A DNA stretch of 64,000 bases from Dipteris shenzhenensis (taxonomy: Eukaryota; Polypodiophyta; Polypodiopsida; Gleicheniales). A program made the position numbers and the translations under genes. Below the pieces are notes generated by a model, which had not been told where the DNA came from, did no database searches, and saw nothing but the letters and a program-made list of their open reading frames with translations. Positions 10,646 to 21,526 of this stretch are shown here, in pieces. Every line of letters starts with the position of its first letter. The stretch's first letter is position 1. Location: assembly GCA_047967505.1 (NCBI GenBank), contig CM106540.1; one strand, given 5' to 3'.

Positions 10646-11100
10646 TTCCCCTTAGTTCTTCAATTTCCCTATTTTCTCCTCTCATTAATCACTCCTCTCT
10701 CTTTTTCCTAAATTTCCTAAGTTCAACTCTCTCAAACTTCTCCTCCTCCTATTTTTCCTCTCTCTCCCTATTTTTTCCTAAGTTTTGCTTTTCCTCTTTC
10801 CCCCCCTTTTTTTCCTAATTTCTTTTATTTTATCCTAGTTTCCTATTTCTCCCTAGTCAAAACGGGAAGCTTAGGTGACAATAAAGAGCATCTATGTCTA
10901 ATGTAGCAGTTCGTGGGTTCTCTAGAAGCATAAAATAGTGTTCTTGGGCTCAGTTGAAGAATGCATCTTTAGCTCGCAAACAATCGATTTTGATATAACA
11001 GGCATTGTAGCACAACGTTTAAGTAAAATAGTCAAGTTTTTGTTCACTGGAATATTGGACATCGTGTGTCTGTACTTGTTTCAAGACATGCACTTCTAAG
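10296..11100. repeat. Pyrimidine-rich low-complexity DNA with (CT)n
   Basis: About 10300-10855 is almost entirely C and T on the plus strand, with a run of C near 10461-10474 and (CT)n at 10594-10642. From 10860 to 11100 no feature is recognised. Confidence 0.8.
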
Positions 11101-11355
11101 TCCCTAGACTTGAAATCTGTTTTATGGTGCTCGAGCACGGCTAGACTTTCTTTGGTCGGAAGAGCGCTGGTACTCAACCAGGTTCTACTAGCGACTATGT
11201 GGTACGTTGCGTCATGTTGGTGCTTTCATGCTGACTCGATCCGTCAGGTGAGGAGATTGCTCCGGAACTTCCTGTGGAGTGGTGGTGATGGTTCTGAGGA
11301 CACTAGGGCCAGGGTTTCATGGGATACTATCACTTTACCCGCCTCGCAGAGATTC
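11101..11355 (+). pseudogene. L1-type LINE RT-distal fragment
   Basis: The frame shows 'ARLSLVGRALVLNQVLLATMW' and 'IRQVRRLLRNFLWSGGD', the block that follows the reverse transcriptase palm in plant L1 ORF2. Family A has 'WPLHVRLRITQSILIAYIQF' at the same place. It could be a displaced piece of the type C element upstream. Both ends are truncated. Confidence 0.7.
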
Positions 11356-12071
11356 TGTATGCAATACCTGGTTTTAACTAATGATTTCCTAAATCACATC
11401 TTGTATTAGTTATGGCAGTCAATAAGGTGGTGGACGATAGTTGACAGCTTCTATTAGAAGCACAAAGGAGATTAAGAGCAATATAGCACTAGGATCAGAA
11501 CGATAAATGGTTCTAGGCACAAGAGACATCAACAGTGACAGTAAACGTTTCAATTGGATCAGCAAGCATAAAGTGGCACATCCTCTAGAATAGATGTTGA
11601 TGCTAGTTTCCAGATAAAGGCAAGCAGACTACAAAATATCTACTAGGGTAACCTTGTTTACTTAGAGGACATGTCTTCCACAGTACAATGGCACACCTAC
11701 TTCGCTTGCCAATAGTAAACGATGATTCCGCATAGTCTAGATGTCCCATGCACCGTTTTACTATAAAAAGATTATATAGATTAACATTCAATCAGCCACA
11801 CATCAATCAACTGTTGCTAGAGCGCTCTATTATCATCATCGCAACCATGAGCAACTTTGAAAAATTCATGTTTCTTCACGATTTAACCTAATGAGAACAA
11901 GCAAAAAGCATGATCTCCCCTTTGTATTTGCCCTCCAAACGATTGGAGTTTTGTGGTGCTCAAGCAGAAAAAGAGACCTTAAATGGCCAAAGTCTTTTCA
12001 GAATTAAGCTTCTAAGAATCTTAAGCAATGTAAGAACCTCAAAGTAAAAAAATCCTTTGAGCAGCAGCCCT
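11356..12071. other. Unassigned DNA
   Basis: No convincing similarity. A minus-strand frame at 11603-11791 has no recognised domain. Confidence 0.3.
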
Positions 12072-12500
12072 TGTCACGAGGGCGTGACCTTTTAACCTTG
12101 CATGCGGGTTGCTAGGTGAGCAAAGGACCCCTAGGCATATATGAATGGGGCTGTATTAAATATTTGGGGCCATTGGAGGGCTCCAAAGAGGGCCCAAAGA
12201 GGGGGCTAAGGGCACCCAAGACGTGTGCATGCCCCGTGGCACTTTCCAAATGCACACCCCCTTACATGCATGTTGATGGAATTGGCAAGAAGGCTAGTGG
12301 AAGCACCGGGGATCAACAGAGGAGGTCCTGGTTGGATGATCGAGGCTAAAAAAGGCTGTTAGACGCCAGACTTAGATTGCGTGAGCTGAGAGAAGGATAC
12401 CGTACGGCGAGCCAAGGAGAGGATCTTGTACGGCATGTGCACGGACTGTGTACGGTCTATGCACGGGCAAAGGTGTATGAAGTGCTCCCGGGTGTGTAAA
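12072..12500 (+). mobile_element. Ty3-type LTR, 5' part
   Basis: The segment starts 'tgtcacgagggcgtgacc'. The minus-strand LTR ending at 44172 starts identically for 16 bases, and the solo LTR ending at 46600 starts similarly. A GTACGG group lies at about 12400-12460. The LTR is cut off near 12500, where L1 copy A2 begins. Confidence 0.6.
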
Positions 12501-14030
12501 GAAGAACTAATCCTGGAAAGAATTCTTGGCCGGCATAAAATAGTCATACCCGCAAAGTGTCAGTCTGACCTCCATAACCATGCTGATTATGCTCTTGTAA
12601 TGCCACAATATGAGGCTGCAATCTATTGATATATGCCCATATGATCATCTATTTACGCAAATCACACAACCCCTCTACATTATATGTCAAGCACTATAGT
12701 TTTGCTAACATATTTACAGATGTACAAGTATACACAAAAGCATAGCATCCAAGATTGAAATAAAGATTGCATATCTACCTCAGGATCCAAGGAATGATCC
12801 TAACTGCCACGCAATAATAAAGCAACTTCATCTTCTAGGAAGAGAGTGCGGCTCACAGTGACTGTCGCCCAAGTAATACCCATACCTGAATTTTCAGCCA
12901 GAGTGTGCCCATTTGAAGAAGCACCTATCCAAGTACGAGTTGGAAGTGGCCTCCTAGCCGAGATAATTTTCCTTGGGGTTTGCCAACCTTCATTCAAGGA
13001 TTTATCTCTTGTTTTTGCTTGAGCTATAAGAGGCATTTCAGAATTACCATTTGATGCAGAGACAATCTTAGCCTTTCCTTTATCTTGAACAACAAGAACA
13101 GGCTTATTTGTTTTGTTTTTAATCCCAGCAGACCCAGGGGCATCCTTATTTTGCAAAGAGGCAAGAATAGCATCAGGCATCTTATGTAGAGCCAAAGGGC
13201 ATTGCGAAGCCATGTGACCAAATTTTGTGCATTCAAAACACGCTCCTACAAAAAGACCCCATTTAAGCTTGTAGAATGCATTGCCCATTGCCACGTTGTT
13301 CACTGTAACAGAAAACGATTCTCGGATGGGAAGTTGGAACATCAATGTCCCACAATATGCAAAATCTATTAGAGTTCCCATTCTGTCGAGGTGGACACAC
13401 CACCTTTCCCAAAGAGGCCACAAATTTTGGCAGTAATTTTTCCGGGTATTGAAAAAAAATCCACCACTTCTACCCAAACTAGACAGCAGTGCCAAATAAA
13501 ATGTGAAGTTCATCCTCAAGACAGTTGTCTTACTTTGTTTTATGATGGAGAGTTTTATTGCACTTATAGTCCAATGTGGGAGACCAAGGCAATACATGCA
13601 CGATCTGCTACTTGAAGTAGGGGGGAGAATGCTCTAAAAGCATTTGCTTATGACCTACCTCTCTCATTATCACTTCAAAAATACCTCGAGCTGGATAATG
13701 AACCTTCTACACAAAGCATCCACCCAGAGTGCGTGTCAGCTAGTTTCCAACATCTTCAACAACTGGAATGCATCTACGTTAAAAAATTATCACTGCAATC
13801 TTGGCATTCCCTCACGGGATCCACAATATCATCCACCTCAACCGTAATACCAACCATCGGAACAAGCTCTTTCCAGTCCTTTCGGGTATCTTCAAATCCC
13901 TCATGCATAACTTCATACACTCGTGAGAAACATTTGAAGGGTCATCCTAACCCATGGCTTGCTTCTGCTCCTTGTTTTGAGCCATTCTTTCCTTGTTGAA
14001 GGTCTTATCATACTGGTAAGCAGCCATTCT
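12500..14030 (-). pseudogene. L1 LINE copy A2: ORF1 and start of ORF2
   Basis: ORF1 lies at about 14020-12800, minus strand. It shows 'YEVMHEGFEDTRKDW', 'VEVDDIVDPVREC', the knuckle 'CFECTKFGHMASQC' (CX2CX4HX4C) and the conserved tail 'GWQTPRKIISARR' ... 'GITWATVTVSRTLF'. ORF2 begins near 12708 and keeps only the first endonuclease motifs ('NVEGLCDLRK', 'IVALQEHNQH'), with two stops. It breaks off at about 12500 inside the endonuclease. It is the most diverged member of family A. No A-tail or (TG)n is present because the 3' three-quarters is lost. Confidence 0.85.
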
Positions 14031-14727
14031 AACGGAAGAAGAAGAATCTCCAAGCTTTAATACAGCACAAAAGGCCCGTGAATTAAAACGAGAAAAGCGT
14101 AAGTCAGGCTGATAGTAGCAAGTAGCCGAAACCTAGAACAGTAAAAGATGAAGGGCTAGGAAAACTCCAAAGTTTAAAATGTGCAAAAAGGACACATAGA
14201 AAGGCGAAAAACATGGGAGTATGAACTAGCGAAGAACATAGATGAAAGTATAAGGAAAAGAAGAGGTGAAAGCAAGTGGAGTAGTTAGAACCAATATAAC
14301 ATTGCAGAGGGTCAACAGAAGGAGAAAAGAGGGGGGAAAACAGCAGAGCAGAAATTCGTGAAAAAGAGACAAAGAAAAGAGCCCGGTAACTCATGCACAC
14401 AGATACACACTGAGCAGAAACCACCACAAAGGGGGAAACTTACGACGAGATGCAGGTAGGAGAAAGCACAGCTATGGATAGAGAGCCAAAGCGTGAATGC
14501 GAGCAACCGAAAGCCTTCGCAGAGGAAGGTTGCCTAAATATGATGGTCATGGATGCCTGTCAACAGGTCATGATCGAGATGATGGTCAACAATTGGGATG
14601 ACAGGTAAAGCCCCCAACGTAGGCTCGAAATGAGAATTGTCGCTGGCAGAAGTGGCGAGCAAATTCAACTACACCCCATGAAGTGGTGCAGCACCTCAGA
14701 ACAGTCTGCCATCACCATGGATGTTGG

Positions 14728-14728
<1 letters not shown>
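14031..14728 (-). other. Probable 5' region of L1 copy A2, then unassigned
   Basis: Read on the minus strand, the sequence upstream of A2 ORF1 is pyrimidine-rich to about 14500, as in the 5'UTRs of copies A3 and A4. The 5' boundary is not visible, and a GTAC cluster is not evident here. Confidence 0.4.
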
Positions 14729-14767
<39 letters not shown>

Positions 14768-15047
14768 ATCTCTATCTCTCCGCACACCTCCCATACTCTC
14801 TCCGTACAAGCGTTTGCTCTTTAACCCCATGCTAGGCTGAGCCCTTGGCCAAAACCTGGGGGTTATATATAGTCAAAGGGCGAGACAAGTTTGCACAAGT
14901 CATTTTTTATGGAGTTCCCCAAGACAAAGCTGTTCCCCTCAACTCCATCTAGCAAGAAGCCATCCTATGTTGATATGGCTTCAACAACCTTCCCCCATGC
15001 CTTAACATACCATAGATTTCAAATCTATAGGACAAGGAATTCCAACA
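14729..15047 (-). mobile_element. Possible copia-type LTR with (CT)n
   Basis: Read on the minus strand, the segment begins 'tgttggaattccttgtcc' at 15047, the usual copia LTR start. It contains a TATA-like 'ttatatata' near 14865. A (CT)n/(TATC)n tract lies at 14730-14780, where the other boundary would be. No primer-binding site or target duplication was found. Confidence 0.3.
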
Positions 15048-15050
15048 ACA

Positions 15051-15350
15051 ATGCATAATAAGATTGACAAATGTGATGTTTATGGAGAGGTACAAGAGCA
15101 TGGAGCCATAGCAAGAAACAAGAAGATCTTACGCATTGGGGGATTACAAGACAGTTGCATTAATTGTTTTGATGAGGAAGGTGAATACACTGAGGAAGAA
15201 AAGTATACCCAACTCAAGAAGGCAATACCACAAATCGAATGGGATGAGAAGGACAGGCCTTATCAATCAATCGCAAAGGGAATCAAGTACACGTCTACTT
15301 CAAAGAAAAGATTTCAAGAACCAAGATTCTCAAACAAACCAACAAGCTAA
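15051..15350 (+). CDS. Unrecognised 99-codon open frame
   Basis: A charged open frame, rich in Lys, Glu and Gln, contains 'EEKYTQLKKAIPQIEWDEKD'. I do not recognise a family. It may be a relic of a retroelement polyprotein or chance. No promoter or splice context supports it as a gene. Confidence 0.2.
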   Translation: MHNKIDKCDVYGEVQEHGAIARNKKILRIGGLQDSCINCFDEEGEYTEEEKYTQLKKAIPQIEWDEKDRPYQSIAKGIKYTSTSKKRFQEPRFSNKPTS

Positions 15351-15469
15351 AGGGCACTAAAGTTTGGATATCTAAAGAGCTCACGCAGTAAAGCAATGAA
15401 CAAAGGAAAGGATCCAATCTCAGTCTAGGCCGATTACAATAGATGATGCTACTGTAAAACGAGAAGAAA

Positions 15470-16520
15470 GTTAATTAAAAGTATTTGAAAGACAAAAGGG
15501 TCTGAAACTGAAAGAACCTGATATCACGAGCTAAAGGGGCAAAGCCCCTAAGCAAGCATCACCACCCATGACGAATACAAGAAAAGCCATAATCCTAACC
15601 ATACCAATACATCTAGAGAACTCCCTAGACTCATGGACGGTGGCGACACTACGATGGTCACCCAAAAGTCAAGCCTAAGGGGGAGTCAACAATGCAAGAA
15701 GTTGTGGTGGCATAAAGCCAGTGATGGGGCATTGACGGATGTCTGTGTGTGTGGTCCGTTGTGGTCTCCTAGCTATGGCCCTGCAACGAACAAGTGCCAT
15801 TGTCACTCTTGTCGACCGTGCCCCCGAGCTAGAAAGCATGCAGGCAAGGTCCCCGAGTTTGATCTATGCCTCAACCCGCTAGCAAGTTTGTTGTGTCTCT
15901 TGTTCTGGTCCTCGGATCCACCATCTCCCTGAGCCCTGATGGTCAATGTTGTTTGGTTGGAAGAGCGCAATGGTCATAATCTGAAAGGACTCTGGCTGTA
16001 CGCCTTGATCTCACCTATATGTCTTGAACAAACGCTCCCTGTGTCGAAAGGCCTCATGGATAAAGCACGTCAGGCATCTCTGATCTAGCTAGGACAAGAG
16101 ACTAGATAGGGGTCCAAAGCCCTCCCTGGAAAGATATTGATAGCAACCTCTAATCTCATCCTCCAACTCGATCTACTGATGGTCACATTAAGTGCAAATA
16201 CAGCCCTCTCTAGGTATGTCCTCCACCCATCCACTCTCAATATGAAGTCGGTGTTATGAAATGTGATATTGTCTTATCGATATCTTCAAGAACTGAGCGA
16301 GATGGATCTGTGTGTATCCGGGTGAATCGATGAAACCCTCTGTTGACCTTCAAGTCACGTGTCTCGCAGAAACTAAGGAGTGCGTCCAAGTGTCGTTGGA
16401 GCCCCTTTGCTAAGGAGGAGACTAGGACCCGGCTAGGGAGCAGCCAGCCCCTCCAAGAGTTCCAATGAAAGTGTCAAGCTCATCCATCTAAAAATTTTCG
16501 CATGTATAGCAAACCAAGCA
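15470..16520 (-). pseudogene. Type B LINE, RT remnant to 3'UTR
   Basis: On the minus strand the segment near 16500-16380 matches the reverse transcriptase end and thumb of type B ('MDELDTFIG', 'KGLQRHLDALLSFCETRDL'-like across frames). The C-terminal 'FIHEAFRHRERLF' block follows near 16060. A 3'UTR motif related to 'gggtgatgatgctcg' lies near 15560. Multiple deletions and frameshifts are present. In this copy the loop of the 3'UTR motif is replaced by a different hairpin, 'aggggctttgcccct'. Confidence 0.55.
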
Positions 16521-16529
16521 AGGAAAGAG

Positions 16530-16740
16530 TGATTCCCATTGGATTCGTAACCAATTGGAGGCTTCCCATGTACAAAACTGGAGACAAACAAAGAGGCAAG
16601 GAATTGTAAGACAACTATGGTAGGAAGTGTAATGTCTTGACGTTATGGCACCAACCAGAAAAGGCTGGTTTCAGACTCGGGAGTTCCCTACATAGAAACT
16701 GTAACTATGACATGCATTACATGGTATTACTGATTCCCTA
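16530..16740 (+). pseudogene. Possible reverse transcriptase snippet
   Basis: 'TNWRLPMYKTGDKQ' and 'QPEKAGFRLGSSL' resemble the finger motifs of type B reverse transcriptase ('PIHKAGDLM' and 'QQVGFRRQHSA'). The similarity is short, so this is tentative. Confidence 0.25.
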
Positions 16741-17015
16741 GTAAATTAATCATAGGCCGTTGAACAACCCTTTTATCTACACAAAATTAGGAACCCCTTA
16801 CGTAAATAGAATTCTGCAAATTTTTAAAATTTTAATGGTGGTGATGAGTGGTTGAACAGAATGCTTTGTATGCTTTACGTTTGCACGAATCCCATTTCTA
16901 CAGTGTGCAATGCAATTCTTGCAACCAACTACATTTTAATTTGCACAATTCCACATACATCTATAGCTGATGATTACAATTCCGAATAAAACATTATAAC
17001 TCCAAAACATTTACA

Positions 17016-17340
17016 TCACAAAGTAGAACATTGCACAAGGAAATTGAATGCCAAAAAAATAAGAGGAGTGTATACTAATTCATAGCCCAAAAAGTGCTTG
17101 TATATACATATAGAACGAAGCCAAGCCACCTGTGGCTTCAAGTACAAAAAATAAGAGGAGTGTATATCCAAGAGAGGCACAAAGCCAAGCCAATGGCTCC
17201 CACAAATGTTCACCAACTAAAATATTGTGTACCATAAAACTCCATAAGGAGTAATTGGTACCATCCAACTTATCCTCCTATGTGAGGATGCCAAACACTT
17301 CATGGGGATTGTTATGGGCCATAACTGCCAAAGAAAACAA
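17016..17340 (-). pseudogene. Copia gag N-terminus
   Basis: The frame starts 'MAHNNPHEVFGIL' near 17322 and, after one stop, reads 'DKLDGTNYSLWSFMVHNILV', the hallmark start of copia gag (UBN2-like). It then ends in a decayed stretch at 17016. A short direct repeat ('aataagaggagtgtat', near 17061 and 17151) lies at the truncated end. It sits about 900 bp downstream of the primer-binding site of the minus-strand LTR at 18242-18488. Confidence 0.7.
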
Positions 17341-17819
17341 AATTCAGCAACTATGACAACAATATCCCTTCCTGGGATTTCAGATGCACACCCCAAAACT
17401 GCCAAAAAATCTGCCCACAATGACAGCTTACTGACAAAGCCAATCTTAGGCTCAAAATGCACCCAAAATGTCTTGCAAATGCCCAAAAGCTACCAAAATA
17501 ATACTCCAAAAAAATGCAAATGCCTGCAATGTCACTCAAACTAAGTCCAAAACTACCTGCAAAGATGCCAAACAACTTGTAGATTGCCAAATTGCATCTA
17601 AATGCCAAAAGCCCCAAATTCTTGCAGGAAATTCCAACCGTAAGAGGGCAAATTTACTGAAAGCCCCAAATTTGCATTTTGCCTGGAAAAGCCCCAAATT
17701 TGCAGATTTATCTGCAAAGCCTGCAAAGCAAGAAAATCTGCCCCGAATTTATCTTCCAACAGATCCAAACAAATGGCTATCCCTGCAAAATGCACCTGCA
17801 AGTAGAACTGAAATTGTAC

Positions 17820-18190
17820 AGCAGTCTGTACAATACGGACTGTACGATCATGTACGGAGGGGCTTGTACGGCTGTACGGCAATGTGCGGTTGTGCAGTCA
17901 GTGTACGAGAGTTGTACGATCGCATGTCTACTGGAACTGTACGGAGTAGGACAGCAGGGTGAGTACGGACGGCAAACAGTACAGCTTCGTACTGTTGTAC
18001 GGACGGTGACAAGAAAACGTACGATCGTCGTACAGGTACGGACGGAACAGCACACGAGCTGTGTACGAACGAGCACATCGACAGAGCAACACAACACAGG
18101 CTGACATACAGCCATGGGCAAAGCCGTACGGACAGCGTCGAGTAGGGCTGAGCTGCTTGTACGGCTAGAGCTGAGTTGCTTGTACGGCTC
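17820..18190 (-). promoter_or_regulatory. GTAC cluster in copia leader
   Basis: I count about 19 GTAC cores in 370 bp, roughly half as GTACGG/CCGTAC and the rest as GTACGA, GTACAG, GTACAA or GTACTG. Chance expectation is between one and two. The cluster lies between the primer-binding site and gag of a minus-strand copia element. GTAC, especially CCGTAC, is the known core bound by plant SBP-box (SPL) proteins. Regulatory use is inferred. Confidence 0.6.
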
Positions 18191-18225
18191 AAGCTGGAGA
18201 GAGTGTAGAAGCAGGTCCGGGAGCT

Positions 18226-18488
18226 GGGCTCCGATGCCAAATGAAGGATGCAAGAAAGCAAGGATGCAAGAGAGCAGGAAGAGTGCAAACGTAGAATAGA
18301 TAAGATAGAGAAAGATACAAAAAGCAAAAGGTTTTGTCTAAGTGACAAAACCTTATCATATCCACTAGCCGTAGTTAGGGATCTAGCTGTGGCTAGCGGA
18401 AAAAACCTCTATTGAGGGAAAAGTGCCCCTAACACACTTATTGGTCATACATTGGTCACTGCCATGAATTGTGGCGATAATTCCAACA
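18226..18488 (-). mobile_element. Copia 5' LTR with primer-binding site
   Basis: On the minus strand the LTR runs from 'tgttggaattatcgcc' (18488) to 'cttgcatccttca' (18242), 247 bp. It is followed by 'tttggcatcggagcc' (18241-18227), a slightly mutated initiator tRNA-Met primer-binding site. It is related to the LTR at 4588-4854. The leader and gag start continue to the left; pol and the 3' LTR are absent. Confidence 0.75.
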
Positions 18489-18669
18489 ACTTGCTCCCTC
18501 ATAAAGCAATGGAAGAATTGAGAGAAAGGATGGTATAGAGCAAGGATACATTCGATGGTGGATTAGGAACTAGATGCAGTGGATTTACCAAACAAAGACC
18601 CATTAGAAAGCTAATTCCTGGATAGAATATGCCAAAAGCCTTAGGAGGAGATAATTTTTTATAGAAAAG

Positions 18670-18890
18670 ATATCACCTCTACTGATCTATGGGCGACATT
18701 GAAGACCACACATTTGGCTCTAAAGAGGCTATACAAAGTCTAGGTTCTAGAGCTTGGATGCCATGCCTCTTTGTGATATGCTCGTATGGTCGATGAAGGA
18801 GCAATGTATGGTGTACGTCATTTGTGTTGCTTCTAGGGCAGATCTTGCATATTCTCTCTTCGTTTGTTATCAAGATATTTAATTTCTACA
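18670..18890 (-). pseudogene. Type B LINE Cys/His C-terminal fragment
   Basis: 'ERICKICP' followed by 'HHTLLLHRPYEHITKRHG' matches the type B C-terminal block seen at 1.7 kb and 23.0 kb. Several conserved Cys/His positions are replaced. Confidence 0.5.
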
Positions 18891-19149
18891 CAACGGAAGT
18901 GAAAAATTTACTTATACTAGGGCTTAGATAGGGATCACATGCTAACCAAATTCGTGCACAAATACCAACTGTTCTTGATCTAGTTGCCTAGTCTCATAGA
19001 ACGTGTTGGGTCTCCACTATACACTAATGGTATATCATCTCTCAAGTAAGAACAGTAACTAAATAACATATTCACAGTACAGGCTATTACTGACCAATGC
19101 CATCAAAGAATTTTTATTTTGCTTTGTGGATTTCCAGAAGGACTCAGAT

Positions 19150-20885
19150 TTTGTGTGATATGCTCGTCTCACATCATGAATTCAAGACCCAAGCATCATG
19201 AATGCCATCGTGTTCGCAGTCATGGCTTTATATGAGAGATTTGCAAGCATCGTTCGTACTCCACAAGGTATGTCTGTGGAGGTAGGTAGTACCGTCGATG
19301 TGAAGCAAGGGTGCCCAAAGTCCTCCACCCTTGTTGAGTCTATTAATGAGCTAGCACCCTTCATGGACACACTCCATGGAGACATATAACCACACTAGCA
19401 TGGACTCTCATCCTATCTTGCTTGAGACGCATTATGCGGCACTACATGCTTTCTTTGACAAAGGGACATGAAGTTACAGCTTGGTAAGACCAAGGTCGTG
19501 ATCTTCCACACAAAGTCGAGCCATGAGTTAGTTATTCACTCTAGCAAAACAGCAGGTGGAGATTAGTAGGTCGAGTTGGCGTGCCATGACACCGGCTGCT
19601 TAGGCAAGACTAACGAGTGTGTTAGAAATCAACCAAACAAAGGGTACGCACAGCAGAAGACTGATAGAATAGCCCAGGAGCTCACACAGTTTGGTATGGG
19701 GTGTGGAATCACAAACTTCTTAAACTTATGTGCATAGCATAGGTGTGCAGACTCATCAATAGACAATGAACCAGCCAGATAGAAAAACCACCAAAATAAT
19801 ATATTTCCGTCCAAAGCTATGGACACAATACAAAAGAGATAGATCCAGAGTCCCACCAATGGTGTGGTCCTATGATCTTACCACAAGGTCCTTCTCCTAT
19901 CTGCCGGCTATCTCTAGACTCAAGCCCACGTGCTCCACCTTGAGCGTAAGTAGACTTTCCGTCCAGATCCAAACACCTTGCTGCCCTAGAAGACAGCCAA
20001 GGTCCAGCCCTAGATGAGCTCTGTCTGCAGCAACTCCTAGTCTCCTCTGCCTCCTAGATGTAGGCCCGAGGGTGTGAGTATAGCTGCTCCTGCTGCTCCT
20101 CTGATGGCTGAGCTGTTGGATGATGAATGAGGCCCAGGGCCTCTCCTTTTATAGGCCCAAGGCCTGCCGCAAAAACTGACCAGGGGAGGGGCTAAATACC
20201 CAACTCAGTCAGCCCCTCCCTGGCCGACTTGTCTGCCACAAAATGCCCCTTTTGGGGCTCTCTTTTCCAGGGCCTTTGGCCCACACTCCAAGGGCTTTAG
20301 CCCTCCTTTCAAGGTAGGGTCCCAACCCCTTCTGTCTGCCTATACAAGGCTTGGTTGGCTGGCTCCAACCAGCCCAACCAGCCCATCCAAGATGGCCGAC
20401 CTTCCTGCTGGTACACCCGCCATTAATGCGTCTCCTTGCAAGACCTGTTACAGGTCATGAACCTGCCCACATTCTCTGCCATGTGTGTCACCATCGATGC
20501 GCCTATGATCCTGCTAAATCTGCCCTCTGCCAGGTTCTCTCCAGCCACGTGTCAGCTCCGAACTGGTCCGTACTGCTGCTGAAGTCAGCCGCCCTGTCCA
20601 CACAGCCCTTCTTGCTGGTTTCCGTGTACAGGCCTGTCCTCTCCATCCATGGACAGCCACATGGCACTGCTGTACCATTTCTGCCCACCATGGTGGCCCT
20701 GATCTGCCAAGTACTTCCTCTCTCTCTGGGCATACCTTGCCCTAGGTCTCCCTCCCCCATGCTCTCCTCATTTGGGGGCTTACAGATGGGGAGGTGACCT
20801 TTCCAACAGAGAGGGCATGCTTCCTCAATCCTTGGCGGGGTTGGAGACGCAGTGCTATCAGGCCCACTTTCAGCTGATGATTTAA
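19150..20885 (+). pseudogene. Type B LINE fragment split by a solo LTR
   Basis: The left part (19150-19619) encodes 'VFAVMALYERFASIVRTPQG', 'DVKQGCPKSSTL' and 'LGKTKVVIFHT' in several frames, ending at 'ARLTS'. The right part (20809-20885) resumes with sequence that aligns to the thumb 'RGYASLARLERQCF' block of the copy at 39.2 kb. Between them lies a solo LTR (19620-20808). The YADD region is damaged. Confidence 0.65.
19620..20808 (-). mobile_element. Solo copia-type LTR, 1.19 kb
   Basis: On the minus strand it runs from 'tgttggaaaggtcacctcc' (20808) to 'gatttctaaca' (19620), both ends typical for copia LTRs. Flanking pentamers are 'gagtg' (19615-19619) and 'gagag' (20809-20813), a target duplication with one mismatch. 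The middle is related by eye to the LTR at 42368-43142 ('cagcccctccct' and 'gaccagc' blocks). It interrupts a type B LINE. Confidence 0.6.
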
Positions 20886-20996
20886 GTCGCACAAGAAACC
20901 ATAAACTCTAAGCTAGTAAAGACTCCAGTATTTTGAAAAAAAAACTCCACAGTTCGACACAAACAATCCATTAATCCAGAAGGTAAAATGAGACAC

Positions 20997-21526
20997 CTGT
21001 GCAAAAAGCTGTCCGGATCCACCTCAATACCTTCTTCGAATCCTTCTAGAATGTGTTCTACAATATCCTCATCATCTGTGTCCAAAGAATGCAATTGATG
21101 CATAATTTCATGTATTTTCTGCATCAAATACATGTTTAGAATTTGCCACCCTGGGTTTAGCTGCTGACAGCCACACAAAAATCAGAGTGCAAAAAAATAA
21201 TCACAATCAACCACGACTGCAATTAGCTTTCAAAATCATATCAAACCTGCACCTTACTATCAATAGGGTTATAGGCAAGGCCAGCCATAATCATGTCCGT
21301 TGAATCCAGTTTCTCTCCAGTCAGAGCCAAATATTCTCCTGTAGCAACAGCTTTCACCATAAGGTGCCCTAATTTCTTTGTTAATAGAATAACCAAGATT
21401 TCTAACAGATTATAGTGAGTCTCTATCAAGATGAGGCTTACCAATGGATCCTTTGAGGCATGACAACAAGAAGGAGCTTCCAGCATCTGGGTGAAAACCA
21501 ATTCTGGTCTCTGGTGAAGCAAAGGC
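20997..21526 (-). CDS. CHY1-like 3-hydroxyisobutyryl-CoA hydrolase fragment, three exons
   Basis: Three minus-strand exons keep one open frame when joined: 21526-21442, 21338-21253 and 21160-20997. The first encodes 'AFASPETRIGFHPDAGSSF', matching the conserved 'FAMPET.IGFHPDAG' segment of CHY1-type hydrolases in the enoyl-CoA hydratase superfamily. The second continues 'GEYLALTGEKLDSTDMIMAG', and the third ends 'DPDSFLHR'. Introns have GT donors ('gtaagc', 'gtgcag') and AG acceptors ('ctacag', 'cagcag'). In plants this enzyme acts in peroxisomal valine breakdown. Upstream exons with the active-site oxyanion loop and the start codon were not found, nor the C-terminus. It may be a captured gene piece or part of a gene with long introns. 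Confidence 0.55.

Noticed and set aside
10570-10660. (CT)n tract as a functional promoter element
   Set aside because: Part of a 550-bp pyrimidine-rich low-complexity region; no gene follows it.
17777-18348. Minus-strand Ser/Val/Arg-rich frames of about 160 codons
   Set aside because: They overlap the LTR, primer-binding site and GTAC-rich leader of a copia element and show no domain.
20351-20892. Open frames on both strands, 129-148 codons
   Set aside because: They lie inside the solo LTR (19620-20808), which is GC-rich and has no coding similarity.
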